DNA of 64,000 nt. Origin: Ifrita kowaldi. Taxonomy: Eukaryota > Chordata > Aves > Passeriformes > Cinclosomatidae. A model generated the notes under the pieces. It ran no database searches. It saw only the letters and a list, made by a program, of their open reading frames with translations, and was not told where the DNA came from. The first letter of the stretch is position 1. Every line of letters begins with the position of its first letter. Shown here one piece after another: positions 1 through 12,900 of the stretch. The stretch covers positions 788,265-852,264 of the forward strand of contig VZRS01014563.1 of NCBI GenBank assembly GCA_013398055.1. The letters run 5' to 3'. Both the position numbers and the translations under genes were made by a program.

Positions 1-827
1 GGAAGGCCCAATTCCTAGGTTAGATCAGGTTGTTTAGAACTTTACCCAGCCAAGATTTGAATATCTGCAAGGACAAAGATTCCCCTCAAGCTCTTTGGGT
101 ACAGTTGCACTGCTAAAGTACCATTATGTGAAAATTTGTTTCTCCTCTCCTCAAAATCGTGTCTGTTTTCCTTCACATGGACTCTGAGAAGAGTCTGAAA
201 CCATAATGCATATTCCAGTTGTCACTAACACAATGTTCCTGTGCAGACACTGATCCACATGGGAAAATGTTGCCTCTCTGTGTCCAAGTGGTAACATGGA
301 AAAACAGGACACTGACAGCTTGATTTCTTTCCCAGTTACTGGGTAATATTTTTCATGTTAAGAACATCTCAGTACAAGTTACAGAAGGGCAGAGATGCAG
401 ATCTAAACCCATGTTACCAATTCAGGAGACATGCTATGAATTCTGTGTCTTCTCAGATAAGACCTCCCCTACAACACAAATACCACCTGACAGACATATT
501 ATTTGTCAATTGTACTATTTTGTTAATTGTTTCAAAATATTGAAGACATACTATTAAGCATTTGAAGTTTTACTTTCAACTTAATAAAAAAAGACCCAAA
601 CAAGGAGCTGGAAACCACTTTAGGGTACTCACTATCTTCCTTAGCAATAAATCATTATGCACTGGGACTTTTCCTCAAAACTGCATCTGTTAAAGACCCA
701 CAAGTGGCAATAATGAAGACTACTGGAATCCATTATTCTCTGATTACTTTTTGCTCTAGATTACAGAGAAATTAAGTTCAGAAAGGTCTAAGCCTATGAA
801 AACAGGCTGAAGGAAAATCAAGCTTAC
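1..827 (-). other. PLCG2: PLCG2 intron after coding exon 12 (partial)
   Basis: AT-rich unique intron sequence following donor GTAAGC at 827. The next acceptor is outside the window. No coding segment with PLC homology was seen. Confidence 0.8.
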
Positions 828-948
828 TCAGATGTAACAAAGGCATGGTCTTTGATTGCCTGCACAACGTCATCAAATTTGATCTTTGTTGTCCGTGTCC
901 ATCCATGGTAAATGATGGGTTTCCCATCAGGACCATCCCAGCAATCCA
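828..948 (-). CDS. PLCG2: PLCG2 coding exon 12 (X box, Asp359 and His372)
   Basis: The exon has 121 bases, acceptor TTCCTAG and donor GTAAGC. It encodes DCWDGPDGKPIIYHGWTRTT followed by KIKFDDVVQAIKDHAFVTS and two bases of the next codon. Asp359 (Ca ligand) and His372 (catalytic) are intact. This is the last PLCG2 exon inside the window; the following exon lies to the left of base 1. Confidence 0.96.
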
Positions 949-3900
949 CTAGGAAAGACAAGCAGCGGAAAAAATAATAGACCAAGTAGTTCTTTAAATT
1001 ACTCTAATAAAAAGTATACATAAAAAACTCCAGTGTTCAATATACTGATTCATAGACCTTATTGTTCTAATAAAATATTCTATCAGGTGAATTTATATCT
1101 CTCACAGAGGAAACATAGTTTACTTAATTAAGAGCAAGACAAATAAAATACATTATAAAATGTTCCCCAAGCATTATTATGTGGGAATCTGGAAATACGA
1201 GACTCAGGCAACTGTAGTGTCAATCTACTAGTTCACAGTAATTTTCCAGGGATAAATACACTCCAACAAGTGACAAGTTGAGAGTTTCTGTCTTTTTCTG
1301 ATTTTAACCCTGAAACTCTGAGATGTATTTTGCATTAGTCAAATAAACAACATGAAATTAAAGTGAAAATTCTCAATAAGGAACACAAGCACAGAGCTGA
1401 AGACACATACACAATCCATGGAGAACAAATGCACCAAGACATCAACTGATTTACAAGCAAATTAAACAGGATGACAAAAGGCACCACATCACAAAAATCT
1501 CTGTGCCTTAGGCTTGTCTGTATTATCATGCAGCTAAATAAACTATCTATCTATGCTACACAAGTACTCCAGCTTAAATCCTAAAGCTTTCATATAGATT
1601 CTAGATTGAGTTTTTGGTGTAAAGTGAGAGGAGATTTAGGAAGACTCTCTGAAAACCGCCTGGGAACAAGAATCAGAGGAAGTGAATGAGGCATTGGTGA
1701 GACATAAGAAAAACAATTCAAGGAATCGGTGTTTTTTATATGACTAACTTCAAATGCAGAAAACAAACAGTTCTTGATTTCAGTTCTTTTTTCTTTCTTG
1801 GCAAACAGAGGAAACTACTTGTACAGACAACATGTTGTACACCACTCCACAAGCTCTTTACTCACACTCAATACATCGACATCCCATTCTGAGGCACCTG
1901 ATGTAAGCTTCTGTGGAGGATTCACTGCGGAGCTGATCTCCTGTCAGGTATCTAAGGAGTAAAAGAAAAAAGACAAGAAGTCAGTTTCAACCAGTTCTCA
2001 CTCACTCACTGGGTGACATTTTGCCTCCTGTCATAGAGAATGTATGCTGATTTTTTTTTGTTGTTGGTTTGGTTTGGGTTTTTTTTATTCTTCTGATGGA
2101 AGAACCAGATTTCGCTGAACATGATGCTATCAGGTTTTTGAATGGACCAAATTATAGGAGGATAAAGGCTCAATCTAAACAGTAACCAGCTCTGGCATCC
2201 TTCTAGAGAGCAAATCATGAGCATGTGGGAGGGATGTAGAAGGTATTTAGAGTGATACCACACCTTATACTTCAAAATACACCTGTATGCCATATCCATA
2301 TCCACTTTATTGCATACCCTGTATTATTTTATTTGTTCGTCTCTCCTCCCTCTCTTCACACCTTTTTTCCACTACAATGCTACATGAGCAAATCCCCTTC
2401 ATTTGAAGACAGTTCAAACTCATCATCACACACTTCGTACAATTAAGGAATTCTGACATGAGCTCAGTGAAGCTACTGGTGCTTGGAAAGAATGGATGCC
2501 CCTTCAGTAATTTAAATTTCTGAAAGCAGAGAGGCTTTCAGAACAGTTTCAACTCAATACTTCTTTTTATTTTTGTAACAGGACTTGGGTTTTCTGGCAG
2601 CTGAACTGAGTTGTATCTCAAAACCTCTAAGGTCTTACAAGAAGGGGAAAAAGGAGCCCCAGAAACTCCATGTGCCACATTTATACCATACTGTAGGAAG
2701 GTTTCACACATCCACACAGCACATTTCTGGCATAATTTACTGTCTCTCTTACATGTGCTACATTTGTTTGAACAGGGGCAGACAACGGGACTTTTGGTAA
2801 CTTACGTGTTATGAGAGGAAGAAATCCAGTAGTGGGACAAAGGATTATTCATATCCTGCACATCTATTGAATCATATTTCTCATCCCAAATACTGTTTTC
2901 TTTTGCAAAAAGGTAAGCAAGGAACTACGATACAAAGAGAGAGACTGAATTTAAACATTTTTACCATATGAGAATAAAAGAAATCCAGCAATGCAGCAAG
3001 AGGGGCCTAGGGGTCCTGCCACCCAGTGAAAATTCTGTGAAAGAAGTCCATGAGAATTACTACAAAGTACCATTATCTCACCTCATCAACAAAGAGGAAG
3101 GGTTCAGCAGTTTCTCTCATAGTGTCGTCAATAAACTTTGTCATTCGTTCTCGGACTTTACTGAGATCCTGTGCCCAAGATTCCTTCAGATAATTACAAT
3201 ACAGTAGGAAAAAACTTTAGAAATGGTGTTATTCAGTACAAAAAACAAACAAGGAACAGAGAGATCTACTGATAGATACACACTACCTAAGTACATCTGT
3301 GCATTGACAGGCAGAAAAAAGCTGGCCTCCTTGGGCATGCCTTAACTATAATCTCTCTCATTTCTAAGTGCAATCTGAACATCCTTTGAAAACAGTGAAA
3401 TTGGGAGAAAAAGAAAGTAGCAAGCTTATACAGGAAGTGTAGGTCTCACTTTTCAATCACATTTGTAAACCTGGAGCTCAGCAGTGCCTAGCAAATATTG
3501 CACCATTTTTTCCCATGGAGTCTGTGCTAAATAACATTACAGAGATCCATGAAGACACAGTTCCAATCCCTGCCTTCATCCTTAAGTGCTTACTGGCACG
3601 GGACATCTAAGTGGCTCCATTCAATAGGAAATTACCTTTGACTGGAATGCAGGCAGGCAGCAATGTGAGAGCTGTAAAAATGGGGCCGTGGCCAAGGCAT
3701 TGCCCCAGTGCTCCTCTGGTGACAGCAGTAACCAGGCCAGGCATTCATCTCTGAGTGCACACAGCATTTACTTCTAACCTTGTCTGTTTATCCACATTAC
3801 TAAGTGGAGGCTTGTTAAAACCTTATTTACTTTGTCCTCCCTCTTGTCCTCTGGTGCACCTTCAGAGGCTTTATACAGATGAAAAATAAGAGTTCTTGTG

Positions 3901-6900
3901 GACTTCAATGGCAACAAAGGAAAAATCTTTCCAAGGCCCAGTATTACAGTGACATCAATCATATTCTATGACACTTCACATTTCTTTTTAATGAGCACAG
4001 AATTCTGTGACACAACCCCAAGAAAAAGAGCTCAGTATTTCTGTAACCTTCCCACCTGCTGCTCGTGTAGCAGGAATCTCTGGAAGTCATGGAGGTGAAC
4101 TGCTGAAGCATCTGGACGGTCAGTATTTCTTTAAAAAAAGAAAAGGAAAGTGAAGCTAAAGAAATAGGAGAGGGTAATCAGATGTTACAGCAGAAGATGA
4201 CATGGATTTGTATCTTGGATTTACACTACAAAGGTGCTGCCACCAGCAAGAGACTTTTTACAGTTTCAGTGGGATTCAGAGTAGGCTTGTAGTACTGTAT
4301 TATCCAATTACTGTGTTTTGAGCCTCCTGGATTCCTGATGTACTTTTGAGAGCGATTCATTGGGAAAAGCACCAAATCTGTACTCATTGCTTTGAAGCAA
4401 ATGAGCTGCACTGACTTGACCGGGCTGTTGGTAAGTTTAGTTGAGGTACATGGAAAAACTTTTTAAATTATCACAGAGCCACACTTCACAAGTAATTCCT
4501 TCTGTGTAATATTTAGATGAACTACTGTGACAGACCAAAATCTTCTGAAAAAGGAGACAATGTGCAGCTGCACCAAGGGAAAGTGATAGCACTGATTTGC
4601 TTTTTGTGAGTCACAAACACAGCAGCATCTGGTACCTGGAAGGTGCTTTTAAATCCGTGCTTTTAAGCAGGCTCACAGTTTAATTAATGACAAGACCCAG
4701 AGCTAAGGAAATACTCAGTACACTCAGAGCAAACTTTTTAAGTTACTTCCCTCATCTGTTAGTGTAATATTCAAAACCAAGAGAAACTGGTTTAATCCAC
4801 AGTCAACGGGTTAGCACTGCCTGTGACCTCTTCTTCATGCTGTACACATCTTACTTAAACTTCAAGTCCATCAAGTGGAAGATGCAGAAACCATTACTGT
4901 CAGCATTCAGCTCAGGTCTAGGCAAAGCCTGTGCACCACACCACTCTCCAGACTGAAGCTAAAATATCTGCATCAAATTGTCCTTCCATAGCTCTGTTCA
5001 GCTCTTTATAAAATCAGAGGACAGGCAAGTTCAGTCCATACCATTTTTGTAGTCAGAAAGTAAAAAACAATCACCAGGACTTACTTCCAATGTAAGTTCA
5101 CCTTTCTGAATGCAAAAATATTCATGATTTCTTTTCACTTACTAAAACATCAAAACAAAAAAAATAAATAAAATAAAAAAAACAGTGAGGTAATTAAAAA
5201 ACAATCCTGCAACACTACAACCATACGAAAATGTGGAAAAATAATACAAATGAAGAGTCTCACCCAAGAATGAAAACAGAGGAATCCTTTTTGAATTCAT
5301 CAAGAATCTTAAAACAAACAAAAAACAAACAAACAAAAAAAGAACAAACATAAAAAAGGGACAAAAGATAAATAATAAAAGAATATCCAATTTTCTATCT
5401 AAGTCCATCTAATAATGTTCATTGGTTTGGAAAGGGGAAATAAATGCCTGTCTGCCCTAGAGAAGTTGCACACAAATTGGCAAGCCACATTTGTAATTAA
5501 ATGCATTAAAAAAAAACGTACTGCCAAGGCTGGCAACTGCACTTCAGGCCTTTCAATGTGAACACAATTCTCAGGAAAATACTTGCTTAGATAAAGCACC
5601 TTATACAAACAGCCAAATTTCTGGGGAGCTTTTATTGTTTGATATCCCCGAAAAATTGGAATTAAGTCTCATCCATCGTATTTATTCAAGTGAACATAAA
5701 ACCTAAATTGTTTCTAGCTTGGCACAGCATCATTAGAGATTGCAGGAAATTTACCAATTGACCCAAAGCACTTGTGAGCAAATTGAGAAGTTTCTTTGCA
5801 ATGATTCACACAGGGCAATAACAAGAGCTTAAGGAAGTCAGAGAGGCTCCTTACTGTGTGTTTTACGCTTTAGCTTTCTGCTCAAGCTAATTAACAGGAC
5901 TTTCATGGCCAAAACTAAAACCCTGTCAGTAAATCTAGGGGTTTTTATCACTCCACCATGATTTCAGCATCACTTTTAAACAGCACAAGCTCTATTGCCA
6001 GAAAAACAGCACTGACTTTGACTATCGAAGCTTCTAGTTTAGCATCTGCAAAATTAAAGTTGAATCCACAATAAGAACATAGTCAACAAAGACATTCATG
6101 CAAGTAACTTCAAATTATGTGTTTTCACACAGTTTTAAAGGGTTCCTAACGTTCAGAGTCACTAAGTATATGCAGTTTCCACCAGTTTCATGAATCCATA
6201 CAGTGAATACAAGGAAGCAGTAGTCAGGCAGTTGCCCACTTAAATTAGCTAAAATGTAATTCCACTGCATTTATGCCTCCCAAGGACTGTCTGATGCATG
6301 TCCTGTAATGGATTCACTGCTGGTAATCTGGAATATGGAATTGCTTCTATCAGTAAAAAAGATCAGCCAAACCTAATGAGAAAACATTCTGCATCCTGAA
6401 CAAACTCACAAGAAGAATTCCTCCTAAAAACCCCATGTCTCTGCCTATCTCTACTACCAACACACAAGAAGCAACATGAATGACTTATTCATCTTCTTAG
6501 GCCAACTGCTGATAGTGACTGTTATCTATACATCAAGTACAGCACTGCACCCTTTTTCTGTCACAAGAATGAGGAAAAAAGAAAATAAGTAACAAACAAA
6601 AAGATAATCAGCTCTCACTGTTATGATGCAGCAGTTGAACAGTATGAAGACTATGAAAAGCTTACCAATTTCTGTTGTTCAAACATGATTTTCTTGTAGA
6701 ACAAATGAAATTGTTCAAAAGTAAGTTCTTCCTTGTGAGCACCTATTTCCTACAACAGAAAGCAGTATGCAGTGAATTCAGAATTCCCTGAACTGCACCT
6801 GCACAGTGAACAAGTTACTCTTACTCCAGCTGGCATTCTCTCATACATTCTGTTCTACTCCAACTCTGTTAAAAACTTTGGTTTTAACCACTTGGGATTT

Positions 6901-9900
6901 TTAAGTTTATTTGTGTTTTTAAGGATACAAACAAGAAAACAGATGATTTATGACATAGTGCTTCTATGTCCTAAGACCCAAACTTTGGCCTTGCACTTTG
7001 CACCCTCATTTCATTTCCACAACTGAGAGAGAAGTAGAGCCTCATTTACTCATTGTTAGCTGGGGCAGCAGAAGCAAGAATGTCTGCTTTAAGGGTGGAG
7101 AGCTGGAAAGCAGGAAAGGGTGGGGATATTCAAGGTTCCTGTAGGAATGGAATGACCTTCAAAAGTTATTAATATTGGCATTAGTTGGAGAGAAGAGGTT
7201 ATTTGATCATATGGAAAAAAATTAAGAAAAAATTCATGTAGAAAAACCAGAAAGATAAAATACTTTTCTATGTACTTGCTCAGTACTGGAGTTCAAAACC
7301 CAATGTTGGCTTTGGTCAACCACACAATGGAAAGAAAGAACATTTATGTCTGTATTTTCTTATATCCTCAGATAGAGGCAAAGCCAAGCTGAGAAATCAA
7401 TCAATATAATTTATTTAACGGTACATTATTTGAATCAAAAATATAGAAAGTGTCCTAAAAAGAAACATCAACACCTATCAGATAATACCAAACACGTTTA
7501 AGTAATCAGGTAATTACCGCAAATTTATCCTTCAAGTACTTCATGCTGCTCACTTTGAAGTTTACTTGGGGAAGGACAGTTTTCACCTCTCTAAGACTGA
7601 TACTGAGGAGAAAAAAAGGAGAAAAAAAAAGATAGCAAAATCACCACAGTTGTGTTTTCTCTAGTCAGCTACTCATATATTTCCTATTGACACAAAAATG
7701 TGACTGTTAAAACATTTTGGGTAGGGCTCATCTCACATACCAGTAAACTTCTATAAACTTAACACCTACATGGAAGTAAGCTAGACATGGAAAAACAGGC
7801 ATTTCAATTAATTTGGACATCCATGTTAGGATGAAAAGAACCGTGTTGCAGACATAATCTATTTCTCTCTCAACAATTAATCAGATCTAGATTATCAGCT
7901 CAAATGTAGATGTTTATACATGGTCAGATAGACTGCAGCCTTTCTTCCACTGAAACTGGATTCCAGACACAGAAAACATCATACAAAGGCAGTACTGAAC
8001 AGATGAGCACAAACAGAAAATAGAAACTCCAATTTTCAATACCATTTTAACCTTTTTCTCCAGATGTTATTCAGTCTGGTACCACTGATTTACAGCAGCA
8101 AGGCTCTTCCCTTCTGCAACATCTGAACATGATCTCATCCCCCTCTCCCAACCAAGTCTTCCCTTGCAGTTCCATTTACACAGACCTGCTGATTCTTTTT
8201 GCAGAGTTTCAGAATGCCCAGTGATATCCCAGCAACACTCCAAAACCCAATGTTTTCTAGATAACAGCACGGCAGCAAGTCAAGAGAGCACAGCTGCCAG
8301 ACCTGTGAGTCCTACTGCTGAAGCCCACAAAATATTAAAGCAATACCAACAAAACAAGGCTGCGGTGCCCTGCCTTGACCTACAGAGCAATTCAGAAGCC
8401 ACTAAACCTCTGCAAAGCCAGGGTCAGAACAGAGTTGCTTGAAAGCAAGAGAACCAATCAGCACGTAGATGAAAGTAACACTTCCATTCTACAGTGTCCA
8501 TACAAGCAGCTACCCCGTGAGATATTCTCATCTCCATTGTGCAGAGAGGGAAAAAGGCACAGCAAGAAGGAACTAAGCCAAAGTCCATGCCCAAGCCAGA
8601 TTAGAACTCAGGAAATTCCTGGCTTTCCGCCTTGTCGCCAGACCTCTGGAAAAAAACACTATTAGAAGCAAGAACGAGCACCCCACTTGTACCCTGAACA
8701 CCAAGCACAAGCAATTTCCTCTGGCCAGACAAGTGCAAGAGAAAACAAACAGCTGAGACTTCATTACCACTGGAAAAAAACTCTACCTGTGGAACAGGAC
8801 TTGCCTGGAAGCCTAACCTTTACAATTAACCTCCCTAAAACACAGCTCTAAACACAACGGACCTCAGTCCGAACTCCTTTCCTGAATTTTTCTAAAAGCA
8901 TGAATCATCTAGGAAGAGAAGGAAAAACTGCCCTCTCCACAGTGCAAGTCTCCTTGGTCCCAACCAAACTGCATTGTAGCAATAGAACAACCCTGAAGCA
9001 ACAAATGAAACCTCTTCAGCAGACACCTACTGGCAGCCACAGCTGCTCCATCCTAACATTTGCTTTTGCTTCGCGAGCCCCCGCAACACACCCGTTGCAG
9101 GGTTAGTTCTCAAAATGCATCAGGAGGTACAAGTCAATATCCAGTAAAGGACGGGACTGTCCCCTCCCCAGCTGTGGCCAGTTTAGGGAACACAGATCTG
9201 AAATGGGGTCTCAGCTCACCCTGCACAGTGCCACAGGCTGTCTGCACAAGGGTGTGACTTCCTGCAATACCACGGCCTCAGTCGCACAATGAAATGCCAC
9301 ACTGCAGTTTGCTTTAGGGAAAAGGTGAACATGAAAGGAAAAGCATGAGCTTTTCTACACTTCAGAATAAAGTGCACATTCCAGACAAAGAGAATAGCCA
9401 TGGTGAAATAACAACACAGAGGGGAGGAAAGGGTAACATTCTTCTCAGTGTCGTATGATTTCTGGTAACTAAGGAGAGAGGTGCAGCTGAATTGATTTTA
9501 AAAAAAGGTCTCCTTTGCGTGTAAAAGCTACAAACCCACATCACACATGGACCTGAAAGGAACTACTGAAACTCAAACACATGAAGCCACACATCACACT
9601 GGGAGCTATAACCCATGGGACTTCTTTCACACCACAAGTTGGAGGTGATTCTTTGGCTTTGGTCTGTTCAAATACATGGCAGAGACAAGCCCATGGGCAG
9701 GCCAGTTGCTGGTTCTGGTCTGTCTGTGTTAGAGCCTGGTCACTCCAATGCAAACACAGCTCAGCAACGAAGGAAGTCCTGGTGGCACAGCTGCACAGGA
9801 GAGCTCACAGCAGGCTGTACAGTCCAAGCAGCTCCTACTCGGCTGTGAAAGGCCTCTACAAAGCAAAGCAAGCAACCTGATGTACCTGCACAGCTGAGCT

Positions 9901-12900
9901 CAACCTCTACAGTAACACACTGCTCACTCATTTTGGCAAAGTAATTCTAAGCTAAAATTTAAATTTAAAATACTTCATTTTCATCATTTGTTTCCTCATT
10001 ATACCACGTACATAAACCTGAGTGAGTGCTATGAACATGGTGTTTAGTAAAAGCAAGGGCAAACGCCATTTTCAGGGGTCTCATATTCCACATTTTGGAC
10101 AATGAATTCTTTATTTCTTTTCATTTCATGTTAGAATCTGAAACAAAAGTTTACTAAAAACATCTGAAAAAAGACAGAGCATCTTACCTGTTTTTTCTAG
10201 TTTGATCAACAGAATAGATCTGCTTTCTCAGCCAGCTTGTGGAAAGGAGGGAGAAAAAAGAAATAAATCTAAGAATTATAAAGAATATACAGCCAATGAA
10301 ATTTCAAAATCCATACACAAAACTCAACAGAAGTACTTAAAAGTCTTAAGATTCATTTCTTTTAGTAAAGCAAAAACATTTCCAGAGCAGCATCTAAGGA
10401 TCCGGCCAGTTTTTTTAACCACATTTGTAAATATGTACTTTTCTGCTGCATTTTAAAGTCACATAAACAACACAGGAAGGGGAAGGGTGGGCAGGACAGA
10501 AAAGAATGAGTAACCAGAAGCTGTAAAAATGTAAGAGGATAAAGTGAGCCAAAACTTCAGCTAATCTAAATTGGAGTAACTCCATAAAGTCAGTGATTTC
10601 TGCCAGATTTATCTTTGAGCTGCTGGCTTAGATATCTGTTAGATGCATAAAAATTAAAAACTAGAGAGAAGGGAGAGGGGTTTAGACAATTTTAAAGAAA
10701 ATTCTCATTACAGTGCATGTCAGTTTTAGATGCACAGTAAAATACTATTAGTTGCATCAATAGTAAAGACATATATATACACACAATTTTGATCTAAAGG
10801 ATGAATGCACTGCTAAGCTGATCTTCACCCTCAATAGGAATTACTCTTGTCTGACAACACCAGTGTCAAAGCCACAGTTTGGTCAGGGAGCAAGCAAGGG
10901 CAGAGCATATCCTCACAACAGGTAACAGCAGTGACCAAAAATGCCAGCAGTGATGAAAAGCAATGGGGTATGGAGACATCACTGAAACCTTGTCAACAGA
11001 ACTGGCAATCTGAGCCTGAGCAGTTTCACGTGCAACATCCCTTGAAGATTAAGGGTGCAGTTTCACCTTCATATGGCTGACATTTGAATTTTCCAAGAAG
11101 CCAACACACAAACACCAGGTGTTCTTGTGATCTCATGAAAAGATTTTGTTTTGGGTGCACAGTACAAGGTGAAATACAAGTTCTCATTAGTGTATGAAGC
11201 AGAGTGTGACTCCAGAGCATGTATGTAGCAAAATAGACACTGAGAATTTCCATATGAGCTTTCAGTGTCATACACTAACTGGAGAGTGTTCTTAGTGTAA
11301 CTGGCAAGCACCACTTGCTGCACCTTAAAAACATCATTCAGATTTTCCACTTTCAATTCCCAGTCTCACTAAGTGGAAATACATCCACATACCTCTCTGT
11401 GATCGCAGGTGTGGGAGCACTCATGACCTCTTGATACAAGATATTCAAGCCACACAACCATTTATCAGTATCATCTTTAGAGTCAGCTGAAAAAAAAATA
11501 ATATACTACAGTAAACACCAAAACAAAATCAACACAAATTCAAGACAGAACTCGTTTACATAAACCCTAGTATACAAAGCTGCTGACTAACCTTGCTCTT
11601 TGAAAAATCTCACTGCATAGCTTCATGTTGCTACTAATAAAACTAATAAAAAACAGCATAACTTTGGGGGTAGGTAAGCTCTGACAAAAAAATACCTCAT
11701 TTTACAAGACTGCTTATCAGAGCAGGAAAGTTTCAATATTTCAGCAAAAACACTATAAAACTACTGCTGAGTTCCTGTAGTAACACAATCAAAATTCATT
11801 TTCTTATCATCTCTCTCCAAAGTGGCAGAAGTCCAGGGCCTAGATCAGAGCAACTTCAAGTGCACAGGCAAAAGAACTCAGTACTGCTATAGCATAAACC
11901 TGGTTCATTATTGCAGAGGAACCTGCAACAAAATTGCAATATACTGGCTTTGACATAACCACCTCCTATCTACTTTAACCATGCCTCTAAACACAGATTG
12001 TTCCAGACTAAACTGAGCCAAGAGGAACAGAAAGGGAGCAACGTACAAAACTGATGTGGCTTCTATAGAACATTTTAATACAAGTTAAAAAAAGGTCTAA
12101 AATTCCTCACGTGGCTTAGCTAGAAGTCAGGTACACCCTCCTCCCAACCTGGCAAATCAGTATATCACTGCCCTGTTTTGTTTAACATTTAGTTTGTCTT
12201 TCCATTTCCCAAACCAGATGAGTCCTGCCCATCATTTATCATGATTGCATTTGGTGATTTTTCAACCCAACAGAAGCAAGATGAGGAACTGCCTGCTGGG
12301 CACAGCTTTCCCCAGGAAATACCAGCTAAGCTGAAAGAACCTTGCATGAGATGTGATCATTAAAGCCCTCAGCTGGGCAAAGTCCATTTGATTTACCAGG
12401 CTGGCTCTGAAATTGCATGAAGGCATTCTTCAATTAAACCAGCTCTGAAAAATTATTTTGACACAGGAGCTGAGATCTTTTAACAGCCTTCAAAGCAAAC
12501 CAGTTTCTCAAAAGGTGAAGTTTACATTTTATTTAAACTTTCAAACAATGCTTTATCCCCCAAGGATGAAGCTGGAGCCCAGCCTCAGCTCCCCATGAAA
12601 ATGTTTTTCAGTTAGCTACAATTTTGGAAAGAACACCCACTACCACTGCCAAACCAATTCTTCTCCAGAGACAATTCTGCCCTTTATGATAGCTACCATT
12701 CCCTTCAAGCAACAATTCTTTTATATTGTTTTAAGAACCCATGACAAAGCCCTTCAACAAGGAAAAGGATTTCCCCCTTAACTGAAAGTTATATCATGTT
12801 GTTCTGCAGTTCAGCATTACAGCAACATCTCGTGGTACCAAGTGTTTCCAAAGTATTGGCAAAGGCCTGTTTTGAGAACTGCCATGGGGGAGGGATTGGG

